Source: Acidimicrobiia bacterium
Lineage (GTDB): Bacteria > Acidobacteriota > Vicinamibacteria > Vicinamibacterales > UBA2999
Direction: 5' to 3'
Assembly (NCBI GenBank): GCA_016871275.1
Contig: VFZG01000001.1
Location: 106,334 to 170,333, forward strand
DNA length: 64,000 nucleotides
The translations under genes and the position numbers were made by a program. Within the stretch, counting starts at the first letter, position 1; each line of letters begins with the position of its first letter. The notes beneath the pieces are model-generated. The model saw only the letters and a program-made list of their open reading frames with translations, was not told the DNA's origin and did no database searches. Of the stretch, positions 27,832 through 35,410 are shown in pieces.

Positions 27832-29556
27832 ATGATTCGGTATCTGACCATCCGCAACCTCGCGGTCATCGAGTCGGTGGCCGTCGATTTTGAACACTCG
27901 TTCAATGCGCTGACCGGCGAGACCGGCGCAGGCAAGTCGATCCTGGTGGAGGCGGTCGGCCTGCTGCTTGGCGGACGCGCCACGCAAGATCTCATTCGGA
28001 CCGGCGAAGACGTCGCCACGGTCGAAGCCGTTTTCGAAACCGAGGACGGCAGTGAATTGATCGTCCGACGGGAAATCACGTCGCAGGGGCGCAGCCGGGC
28101 CTTCATCAACGGCGCGCTCGCCACGGCGGCAGCGCTCAAGGACCTCTCGAATCGTCTCGTCGAGCTTCACGGTCAACACGAGCATCAGCAGCTTCTCGAT
28201 CCCACCCAGCACCTGGCGCTCCTCGATGCATGGGCCGGGCTCGACGCGGCGGGCCAATCCGTGGCCGCGGCGTTTGCGGCCGTGCGCGGCCTTCGCGAGC
28301 AGCTCGATCGGTTGCGGATGGACGATCGCGAACGCGCCGCCCGGCTTGATCTGATCGAGTTCCAGTTGAACGAGTTGCAGAAGGCGAACTTGCAGGCTGG
28401 CGAGGACGATACGCTGACCGCCGAACGCCAGCTGCTGCGCAGCGCCGACACCATTCAACGGCTGTGTGGCGAGAGTTACACGGAGTTGTACGAGGGCGAG
28501 CAGGCGGCGCTAGTGGCGCTGGGGCGCATCTGGAAAAGGGTCGGAGAACTGGCGTCGATCGACCCGCGGTTTGCGCCCTACCTGGACGCACGCGACGGCA
28601 TCAAGGCCCAACTCGAAGACCTGGCGTTCACGCTTCGGGACTTCGCCGACGGCATCGATGCCTCCCCCCAGCGGCTCCAGCATGTCGAAGACCGTCTCGC
28701 CCTGATCGAACGGCTCGAGCGAAAGCACGGTGGCACGCTTGAAGAGGCGATTGCCCGCCGCGACCGCCTGGCGGCGGAGCACACGGCGCTCACCGGTGGC
28801 CAGTCATCGGTGGCCGACATCGAGCAGCAGCTTGCCGCAGCCGGCGCCGCGTTCCTCAAGGCCGCACGGAGCTTGTCCGCCAGCCGCCACGCCGCGGCCC
28901 CGAAGTTCAGCCGGCAGATCGAGAGCGAGCTGGCCGAGCTGGCGATGGAGCGCACCACGTTCGAGGTCCGGCTGACGAGCGCCGAGGCGGAAGGGCAGTG
29001 GACCCAGGCGGGTATCGACACCGGCGAGTTCTTCCTGTCGCCGAACGTCGGCGAGGATGTCCGGCCGCTGGCCAGGATCGTCTCCGGCGGCGAGCTGTCG
29101 CGCCTCATGCTGGCGCTCAAGACGATTGCGGCCCTCGCGGCTGAGGCGTCGGCGCGGGCTGACGACCGCACCCACCAGAGGAGCTTTACCAAGACGCTGA
29201 TTTTCGACGAGGTCGATGCCGGCATCGGCGGACGGGTGGCAACGGTGGTGGGGCAGAAGCTCGCCTCGCTGGGCGATCGCTTCCAGGTCCTGTGCATCAC
29301 GCACCTGCCGCAGATCGCGGCGTGCGGCCAGACCCATTTCCTGATCGAGAAAACGATTCAGGGCCGCCGCACCCTCACGAGCGTGACGCGCCTGGACGCC
29401 GAGGCGCGCGTCGCCGAGCTGGCCCGCATGATGGGGGGCGCGGCGGCGGGGGAGAAGGCACTGGAGGGCGCCCGCGAACTGCTCGATAAGACGGGGGCGA
29501 AAGCGAAAGGCGAAAGGCGAAACCGGCCACCGAAGGCCCAGACGTCCCGGCAATGA
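27832..29556 (+). CDS. recN: DNA repair protein RecN
   Basis: SMC-like ATPase of double-strand break repair. Walker A GETGAGKS lies at residues 29-36, GQHEHQQLLDP is the conserved post-P-loop motif, a coiled-coil middle follows, then the signature VSGGELSRLMLALK and Walker B LIFDEVDAGIGG. The 574 residues are normal in length, but the last 20 or so (AKAKGERRNRPPKAQTSRQ) derive from a GCGAAAGG repeat and are not family-like. Its stop overlaps the miaB start by 4 bases. Confidence 0.95.
   Translation: MIRYLTIRNLAVIESVAVDFEHSFNALTGETGAGKSILVEAVGLLLGGRATQDLIRTGEDVATVEAVFETEDGSELIVRREITSQGRSRAFINGALATAAALKDLSNRLVELHGQHEHQQLLDPTQHLALLDAWAGLDAAGQSVAAAFAAVRGLREQLDRLRMDDRERAARLDLIEFQLNELQKANLQAGEDDTLTAERQLLRSADTIQRLCGESYTELYEGEQAALVALGRIWKRVGELASIDPRFAPYLDARDGIKAQLEDLAFTLRDFADGIDASPQRLQHVEDRLALIERLERKHGGTLEEAIARRDRLAAEHTALTGGQSSVADIEQQLAAAGAAFLKAARSLSASRHAAAPKFSRQIESELAELAMERTTFEVRLTSAEAEGQWTQAGIDTGEFFLSPNVGEDVRPLARIVSGGELSRLMLALKTIAALAAEASARADDRTHQRSFTKTLIFDEVDAGIGGRVATVVGQKLASLGDRFQVLCITHLPQIAACGQTHFLIEKTIQGRRTLTSVTRLDAEARVAELARMMGGAAAGEKALEGARELLDKTGAKAKGERRNRPPKAQTSRQ
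29497..29526. repeat. GCGAAAGG tandem repeat in the recN 3' end
   Basis: GCGAAAGCGAAAGGCGAAAGGCGAAAC-type DNA gives four copies of a 6-8 base unit. It is translated as the Lys/Arg-rich RecN tail just before miaB. Confidence 0.65.
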
Positions 29557-30911
29557 AATACTTCATTGAAACCTACGGCTGCCAGATGAACGTGCACGAC
29601 TCGGAGCGCATGGCAGGGCTCCTCGAGGCGAACGGCTACGACCGTACGGAGGTCGACACCGACGCCGACCTGGTGGTCATCAACACGTGTTCGGTCCGCG
29701 AACGGGCCGAAGACAAGCTCTACACGCGGCTCGGCGAGATTTCTGAAATGGGACGCCAGCTGGGCCGTGATCCGGTCGTCGCGGTGACCGGGTGCGTGGC
29801 GCAACAGGAAGGCGACAAGCTGATCGCCCGCTCGGCGGGCGTGGTGGACGTCGTGGTCGGCACGCAGCAGGTCAAGATGCTGCCGATGCTGGCCAGCGCG
29901 GCGATCGACCGCCAGCGCGAGGCCAACGGCCGGACCGGGCGGATGCCGCCGCCCCGGATTGCCATCGACAACCCGTATGAGGAGCCCTCGTTTCCGCTCG
30001 GCATCGTGCGCCGCGGCGACCCGGTCCGCGCCTACGTGACCATCATCGAGGGCTGCAACGATTTCTGCGCGTTCTGCGTGGTGCCGTACACGCGCGGACA
30101 CGAGCGCATGCGCGCCAAGGCCGAGATCCTCGCCGACGCACGCGACGCCGCGGCCAGCGGCCGGCGCGAGGTCCAGCTGCTCGGCCAGATCGTCAACCAT
30201 TACCAGGCCCCGGACGACCCCTCCTGCGATTTCCCGGCATTGCTCGAAGCGGTCCACGAAATTCCCGGCATCGATCGCATCCGCTTCGCCAGCCCGCACC
30301 CGCGCCACACCAGCGAGCGGGTCATCGCCGCGGTCCGCGACCTGCCGAAGGTCTGTAAACATCTGCATCTTCCCGTGCAATCCGGATCGTCGCGGGTCCT
30401 TGGATTGATGCGGCGGCGGCACACCCGCGAGCAGTACCTCGATCTCGTGGCACGAATCCGCGAGGCTATCCCGAAGGTGCAGCTATCGACCGATATGATC
30501 GTTGGCTTCCCAGGGGAGACGGACGCCGACTTCGAGGAGACGCTGACGCTCACCGCCGCAGTGGGATATCACAGCATGTTCTCCTTCAAGTACTCGGAGC
30601 GGCCGAACACGCTGGCGTCGAAACGGATGCCGGACGGGGTCCCCGACGAGGAGAAGACGCGGCGCATCGTGGCGCTGCAGGCGCTGCAACGGTCGATCCA
30701 GTCGGACCTCTTCCAGCGGTCGATTGGATCGACGACCCAGGTGCTGGTCGACGCCACCAGCCGCCGGCGCGAGTGGGAGCTGACGGGCCGTTCCAGCGGC
30801 AACACGGTGGTCAACTTCCCGGGGCCGCCGCAGTGGCTGGGGCAGCTCATCGACGTGACGATCAAACGGGCAGGCCCCAACTCGGTGTGGGGCGAAGCGG
30901 TGACGGGGTAA
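29553..30911 (+). CDS. miaB: tRNA-2-methylthio-N6-isopentenyladenosine-37 methylthiotransferase
   Basis: Radical-SAM enzyme adding the methylthio group at A37 of tRNAs reading UNN codons. The auxiliary iron-sulfur cluster ligands are Cys10, Cys46 and Cys81. The radical SAM cluster is Cys168, Cys172 and Cys175 in EGCNDFCAFCVVPYTRG. A C-terminal TRAM domain (TQVLVDATSRRREWELTGRSSGNTVVNF) follows. The length of 452 residues is normal. It overlaps recN by 4 bases and ends 2 bases before the bifunctional nuclease. Confidence 0.97.
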   Translation: MKYFIETYGCQMNVHDSERMAGLLEANGYDRTEVDTDADLVVINTCSVRERAEDKLYTRLGEISEMGRQLGRDPVVAVTGCVAQQEGDKLIARSAGVVDVVVGTQQVKMLPMLASAAIDRQREANGRTGRMPPPRIAIDNPYEEPSFPLGIVRRGDPVRAYVTIIEGCNDFCAFCVVPYTRGHERMRAKAEILADARDAAASGRREVQLLGQIVNHYQAPDDPSCDFPALLEAVHEIPGIDRIRFASPHPRHTSERVIAAVRDLPKVCKHLHLPVQSGSSRVLGLMRRRHTREQYLDLVARIREAIPKVQLSTDMIVGFPGETDADFEETLTLTAAVGYHSMFSFKYSERPNTLASKRMPDGVPDEEKTRRIVALQALQRSIQSDLFQRSIGSTTQVLVDATSRRREWELTGRSSGNTVVNFPGPPQWLGQLIDVTIKRAGPNSVWGEAVTG

Positions 30912-30913
30912 CG

Positions 30914-31396
30914 ATGATCGAAATGAACATCAAGGGCCTGATGGTGGATCCGATCACCAACATGCCCATCATCATCCTGCGCGACAGCGAAGGGCAGAAG
31001 GTGCTGCCCATCTGGGTCGGCGTATTCGAGGCCAATGCCATCGCATTGCAGATCGAGAACATTCAGACGCCGCGCCCGATGACGCACGACCTGCTGCGCA
31101 ACATCATCCAGGACCTGCAGGCGAGCGTCGACAGAATCGTCGTGTGCGACCTGAAGGAAAACACCTTCTACGCGATGATCCACCTGCACACCCCGGCCGG
31201 CCCGGTGGCGATTGACGCGCGGCCGAGCGACGCGATCGCGCTGGCGCTCCGCACCCGCGCGCCCATCCTGGTCGACGAGAAGGTGATCGATCACGCCAAG
31301 ACCGTCGACCTGTCGAACGAGCGGCAGGACAGCGACCGCCTGCAGCAGTGGCTCGAGCAGCTCGATCCCGACGACATGGGCAAGTACAAGATGTGA
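30914..31396 (+). CDS. Bifunctional nuclease family protein (DUF151)
   Basis: A 160-residue BFN-domain protein. MKGLMVDP-like start, ILRDSEGQKVLPIWVGVFEANAIALQ, RPMTHDLLRNII and DARPSDAIALALRTRAPILV are the family hallmarks. Relatives show RNase and DNase activity in plants, but the bacterial role is poorly known. ATG 30914 lies just after the miaB stop, so the two genes are probably cotranscribed. A GTGAGAAG-type inverted repeat begins at its stop codon. Confidence 0.92.
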   Translation: MIEMNIKGLMVDPITNMPIIILRDSEGQKVLPIWVGVFEANAIALQIENIQTPRPMTHDLLRNIIQDLQASVDRIVVCDLKENTFYAMIHLHTPAGPVAIDARPSDAIALALRTRAPILVDEKVIDHAKTVDLSNERQDSDRLQQWLEQLDPDDMGKYKM

Positions 31397-31451
31397 GAAG
31401 AGAGAAGTGAGAACTGCTTCCGACTTTTCTCTTCTCCCTTCTCATATCTCA
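31393..31451. repeat. GTGAGAAG-type inverted repeat after the bifunctional nuclease gene
   Basis: GTGAGAAGAGAGAAGTGAGAA on the left is answered by TTTTCTCTTCTCCCTTCTCA and ATCTCAC on the right. The imperfect stem begins at the stop codon and may serve as a terminator before parA. Confidence 0.6.
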
Positions 31452-31460
31452 CTGCTCTTT

Positions 31461-31474
31461 GTCGGCCGGCCGAC
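31461..31474. other. Perfect 14-bp palindrome upstream of the parA promoter
   Basis: GTCGGCCGGCCGAC is fully self-complementary and lies 55 bases before the -35 box. It could be an operator, but in a GC-rich genome such palindromes also arise by chance. Confidence 0.35.
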
Positions 31475-31528
31475 CAACCCGCTAACCCTCCATTTTCCAG
31501 CTACTTAGACTGCGTCATTTTTACCAGT

Positions 31529-31557
31529 TTGACTCGGTGGACGTCGGCGCCCATAAT
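31529..31557 (+). promoter_or_regulatory. Sigma-70-type promoter of parAB
   Basis: -35 TTGACT (31529-31534) and -10 CATAAT (31552-31557) are separated by 17 bases, and each matches consensus at five of six positions. The start site would be near 31564, with a leader of about 21 bases to ATG 31585. The leader holds a small GGGAA/TTCCC stem. Confidence 0.7.
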
Positions 31558-31584
31558 GCTCGGGAACCCTCATTCCCAGAGCGA

Positions 31585-32340
31585 ATGATCCTCTCCATCG
31601 CCAATCAGAAGGGCGGCGTCGGCAAGACCACGACCGCGATCAATCTCGCCGCCGCCCTGGCCATGCGCGGCAAACCCACCCTGCTGATCGATCTCGATCC
31701 GCAGGGAAACAGCTCGATGTCGTATCTCGATATCCGCGCCGCGGACAAGAGCATGTACGACGTCTTCGTCGACCGCGACGTCCGCCTCGCCGACGTCGTC
31801 GTCCCCGCTACGCTGCCGAACCTGTCGATCGCCCCGGCTCGCATCTCGCTCGCCAAGCTCGAGTCGCGCATGACCGGCGAACTCGACGCGCCGTTCCGAC
31901 TGAAGGACCAGCTGGCGGAACTCCATGCCCAGTACGAACACGTCGTGATCGACTGCCCGCCGGCCCTGGGCCTGCTGACGGTCAACGCGCTGGTGGCCTC
32001 GAGTCACCTGCTGATCCCGATCCAGTCGTCGTACTTCGCGCTCGAGGGCACCGACGACCTGCTCGAGACCATCGAGAAGGTCCGCCAGCGCCCCAATCCC
32101 GCGCTGCAAATCCTCGGCGTCGTCATCACCATGCACGACAAGCGGACCGCGCTGGCGCGCGACATCCGGGATCAGATCCGGAAGGTGTTCGGCGACAGGG
32201 TGTTCCGCACCGTCATCAGCAAGAGCGTGCGCCTGGAAGAGAGCCCGGCCTACCGCGAGTCCATCTTTACCTTCGCGCCCGAATCCACCGGCGCGGCCGA
32301 GTACTACAGCCTGTGTGAGGAGGTTATCGATCGTGCCTAA
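31585..32340 (+). CDS. parA: Chromosome partitioning ATPase ParA (Soj-like)
   Basis: ATPase that moves ParB-DNA complexes on the nucleoid. The 251-residue protein has the deviant Walker A KGGVGKTT (9-16), IDLDPQGNSSM, Walker B HVVIDCPPALG and LIPIQSSYFALEG. Small size and lack of an N-terminal DNA-binding domain indicate the chromosomal Soj type. ATG 31585 follows a good promoter; an upstream GTG at 31537 lies between the -35 and -10 boxes and is rejected. It overlaps parB. Confidence 0.95.
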   Translation: MILSIANQKGGVGKTTTAINLAAALAMRGKPTLLIDLDPQGNSSMSYLDIRAADKSMYDVFVDRDVRLADVVVPATLPNLSIAPARISLAKLESRMTGELDAPFRLKDQLAELHAQYEHVVIDCPPALGLLTVNALVASSHLLIPIQSSYFALEGTDDLLETIEKVRQRPNPALQILGVVITMHDKRTALARDIRDQIRKVFGDRVFRTVISKSVRLEESPAYRESIFTFAPESTGAAEYYSLCEEVIDRA

Positions 32341-33151
32341 GCGGGGATTGCCAGAGACGCTCCGCATGCGCCACGACGCCCACTACGTCGAGACGCTGGC
32401 GGCTCCGGGCGGCACGCCGGTCGGCCGGCTCGTGCCCATCGAACACGTCGATCCGAACCCCGACCAGCCCCGCCAGGCCATGGGCGACCTGGCGGAACTG
32501 ATCGCCTCGGTGAAGGAAAAGGGCATCATCGAGCCGCTGATTGTCCGGCAGCGCGGCGCGCGCTTCCAGATCATCGCCGGCGAGCGCCGCTACCACGCCG
32601 CCTCACAGGCCGGCCTGCGCGAACTGCCAGTCGTGATTCGTGACGTCGACGACGGCGAGATGATGGAACTGGCGCTGATCGAGAACATCCAGCGCAAGGA
32701 CCTGACGCCGTTCGAAGAATCCGAGGCCCTCCAGGGCCTGGCCTCGAAGTTCGGCTACACGCACGAAGACCTGGCCAGGCGGCTGGGAAAGTCGCGCAGC
32801 ACGATCACCGAGTCGCTGTCGCTGAACGGCATCCCGCCGGAAGTCCGCAAGGTCGTCCGCCTGGCGGGCATTGCCAACCGTTCGCTGTTGCTGCAGATCG
32901 TCCGCCAGGGCGACCCGCAGAAAATGCTGCAGCTGGTGGAGAGGATCGCCAGCCAGGGCGCCACTCGCGAACAGCTCCGCAAGGACGCCGAGAAGCCCAA
33001 GGCAGGACGTCCAAAGTCGTTCGTGTTCGCGTTCCGGCCGCAGACCAGGGCCTTCAACCTGCGCCTGCAGTTCAACAAGCGCAACGCGAGCAAGGACGAA
33101 GTGATTTCCGCCCTCGAAGAGATCATCCGGGAGTTGAAGGAACGCCGATAG
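32333..33151 (+). CDS. parB: Chromosome partitioning protein ParB (Spo0J-like)
   Basis: CTP-dependent clamp that loads at parS sites. The 272-residue protein has the CTP-binding motif GERRYHAA (83-90), ENIQRKDL (118-125), a helix-turn-helix (TIHEDLARRLGKSRSTITESL-like) and a C-terminal dimerisation region. GTG 32333 is preceded at 8 bases by a strong ribosome site GAGGAGGT (32317-32324), which sets the start inside the parA end. No parS consensus was seen nearby. The dif-like site lies 67 bases after its stop. Confidence 0.95.
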   Translation: MPKRGLPETLRMRHDAHYVETLAAPGGTPVGRLVPIEHVDPNPDQPRQAMGDLAELIASVKEKGIIEPLIVRQRGARFQIIAGERRYHAASQAGLRELPVVIRDVDDGEMMELALIENIQRKDLTPFEESEALQGLASKFGYTHEDLARRLGKSRSTITESLSLNGIPPEVRKVVRLAGIANRSLLLQIVRQGDPQKMLQLVERIASQGATREQLRKDAEKPKAGRPKSFVFAFRPQTRAFNLRLQFNKRNASKDEVISALEEIIRELKERR

Positions 33152-33218
33152 GCCACGGCCTTGCCGGGAGCGCAGAGTGCCTGAGCGGCGCGGTGTTTGT
33201 CACGTATTCAGCAACGTA

Positions 33219-33246
33219 AGTTAACATAACATGTATTATCAGACTC
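33219..33246 (-). other. dif: Candidate dif site for XerC/XerD chromosome dimer resolution
   Basis: Read on the minus strand the 28 bases divide as GAGTCTGATAA, TACATG and TTATGTTAACT, the 11+6+11 layout of dif. The right arm matches the XerD arm of Escherichia coli dif (TTATGTTAAAT) at 10 of 11 positions and that of Bacillus subtilis (TTATGTAAACT) at 10 of 11. The left arm matches the Escherichia coli XerC arm at 6 of 11, including the inner ATAA. It lies in an AT-rich 168-base gap inside otherwise GC-rich DNA, with no gene in it. A xer gene is 6.5 kb away. Confidence 0.75.
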
Positions 33247-33319
33247 ACGAGACTTTCAATAGACAATGTGGCTGTTGATGAATTTCGGATAGCCTTCTGG
33301 ACTCCGGCGGGCTAATGCC

Positions 33320-35389
33320 CTAGGCCTGCCAGCCCGTCCCAGACGCCGGGTGTGGCACCGCGATCGTCCAGAACTTGCCGCGAGGAACGGCGTCGAGAAT
33401 CGAGCCGGCTCGACCGAGCACCTGCACCGCAAACTGGAGGTCGGTTCCCGGTGCCACCCCGAGTGCTTCGAACGGCATGTGAATCTCGATCGTCGACCCG
33501 ACCGAGACGAACGGCCGTCTGACCGGGACGAGGCGCACGTCGGGGCCCGAAACAACCAGGACAATCGCCGCCTCACCAGCCCCGGCCAGGTCGATGAGCG
33601 CCTCGCCGACGAGGCGCACGCAGAGTCCGCTCGCCGATACGCCGACCCTGACGTCGGCGATCAGTGAGACCGCCGTCACCTCGTACATGGCTCCGGCGGA
33701 CCGGGTCAGCGACGGGGACACCGCACCCACCCACTCGAGGGAGCTGGTATCCCGTCCGTCCAGGGTTGGGGTCAGCACGCCGGAAGGCTCGAGGCGATCT
33801 GGGCCGGCGCCCGTACTGATGTTGGTAGCGAACAACGCCGCAGGAATGTCGGCGCCCAGTGCCGCGTAGGCGTTGCGCAGGTGACGGCGGAACAGGTCGT
33901 CGAAATCGGCGTCGTGGTCTGACGAGTGGTCGTCGCCGTACCACCAGAACCAGTCGGAACCCTCGGCGATCAGCAGTTCCTCCAGCGCCCCGTCACGCGC
34001 CTCGGGCGTGACCGCTGCCGCGCGCTCGTCGAACATCGACCGAGCCGCCGAGACCTGGTCCCAGGCCCGCCGATCGTCACCGTGGCCCATCCAGATGTAA
34101 AAGTCGCTGTTGATCCATGAACCGGGGAAGATCGAGGGCAACGAACCGGCCTCACCGCCGGCCGCTTCAGCCATCGTGACCATCTCGATATCGCCGGCAC
34201 CCTCGAGCCGCCGGTAGAGCGCACGAAGGAAAGGCCGGCCGCCGCCCGGGTAGTACTCCCAGGCGTTCTCGCCATCGAGGATGACGCAGACGGTGCCGAC
34301 TTCCCCGCCGCCGGCGGCCGCAAATCGCCGTCCGGCCTGCCGAACAGCAGTGACGAAGTCGTCGGCCGCCGCGTCCGCATCCCACGACTGGTAGTGGAAC
34401 CCGATGCGATCGGACATGGCATGGTCTCGAAACAGCATCACCGGACCCGCGCCGCCGACTCGGTAGGGGCGATACAACAGGTCCGGTCGGTCGTGGAGCG
34501 GCGTCGACAGCGAACGAGCCAGGACGTCTTCGTCGGTCGCCGCCCACTGCATGCCGGATGCCGCGATCAGCGCGAGCGCCTCGTCTGAGACCGCTCCTTC
34601 CGGCGGCCACATGCCACGCGGCCGGACTCCAAACGTGGATTCGTGGAGAGCGACCGCGCGTGCGATCTGCAGCTGCGCGTCACCAGGCCGACGGAGGTGG
34701 ATTGAGGGACGCGGCGCCCCCGGATGCGCCCGCTGGTAGATCTCCGAGTCACACAACAGTGGAAGGATCGGGTGATAGAACGGCGACGTGGCCAGTTCCA
34801 CTTGTCCGCGCGCCTGCGCCTCTCGATAGGCCGGCAGCACCCGGCCAAGAACATCGAGCTCAACCTCGCGCAGCCGCGCCTTGTCGTCCTCGCTGAAGTC
34901 TCTGCCCTGTTCAACCAACCCGGTGAGCCGTGGATCACGCCCCCGCAGGTCGGGATCCATCCATGCCAGTTTGTGCCAGACCTGAAGGTCGCGAAGGTCC
35001 TCGATCGAGAACGTGCGCCGTTCCATCCGGCAGGCGTGCAGCTCCGCGTAGCGGGGGTACGGGCCAATCATCCGGTTGAATGGCGCGTGAAAGCCGTTGG
35101 CAATCATCCATCGCGATTCCTCGGCCGTCAGCAGAGCGGCGGGCTTGAGGCCAACGTCGAGATGCCGGTCCTTCGCCCGGTCATCGGCAAAGGCCTGCAC
35201 CTGCCGAATCAGTGACGGCACCAGGTTGAAGGTGACCCTGACGCCCGGAAACTCCTCGAGCATGGCCACCATGCCCCAGTAGTCCTTGATGGCATGCAGC
35301 CGGACCCACGGCAGGATGTGCTCGCCGCTGGCCAGATCCTCGTAGTACGGCTGGTGCATGTGCCACAGGATCGCCAGCTTTACGGCCAT
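33320..35389 (-). CDS. Glycoside hydrolase family 57 protein
   Basis: A 689-residue GH57-type alpha-glucan enzyme (amylase, glucanotransferase or branching type). It opens AILWHMHQPYY, with the conserved HMHQP substrate motif. The probable nucleophile is Glu264 in MWPPEGAVS; the acid/base candidate is Asp372 in VILDGENAWEYY. The last 180 residues form a beta-rich domain like those found after GH57 catalytic parts. No signal peptide is seen, so it is probably cytoplasmic and acts on storage glucan. It is divergent from the LptF-LptG gene, 21 bases apart. Confidence 0.88.
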   Translation of the reverse strand: MAVKLAILWHMHQPYYEDLASGEHILPWVRLHAIKDYWGMVAMLEEFPGVRVTFNLVPSLIRQVQAFADDRAKDRHLDVGLKPAALLTAEESRWMIANGFHAPFNRMIGPYPRYAELHACRMERRTFSIEDLRDLQVWHKLAWMDPDLRGRDPRLTGLVEQGRDFSEDDKARLREVELDVLGRVLPAYREAQARGQVELATSPFYHPILPLLCDSEIYQRAHPGAPRPSIHLRRPGDAQLQIARAVALHESTFGVRPRGMWPPEGAVSDEALALIAASGMQWAATDEDVLARSLSTPLHDRPDLLYRPYRVGGAGPVMLFRDHAMSDRIGFHYQSWDADAAADDFVTAVRQAGRRFAAAGGGEVGTVCVILDGENAWEYYPGGGRPFLRALYRRLEGAGDIEMVTMAEAAGGEAGSLPSIFPGSWINSDFYIWMGHGDDRRAWDQVSAARSMFDERAAAVTPEARDGALEELLIAEGSDWFWWYGDDHSSDHDADFDDLFRRHLRNAYAALGADIPAALFATNISTGAGPDRLEPSGVLTPTLDGRDTSSLEWVGAVSPSLTRSAGAMYEVTAVSLIADVRVGVSASGLCVRLVGEALIDLAGAGEAAIVLVVSGPDVRLVPVRRPFVSVGSTIEIHMPFEALGVAPGTDLQFAVQVLGRAGSILDAVPRGKFWTIAVPHPASGTGWQA

Positions 35390-35410
35390 GGTTGATAATA
35401 GTGACGAGCC

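Noticed and set aside
31537..31584. GTG at 31537 as start of parA
   Set aside because: It lies between the -35 and -10 boxes, upstream of the expected transcript start.
33152..33318. parS site near parB
   Set aside because: No sequence close to TGTTTCACGTGAAACA was found here; the AT-rich part is explained by the dif-like site.
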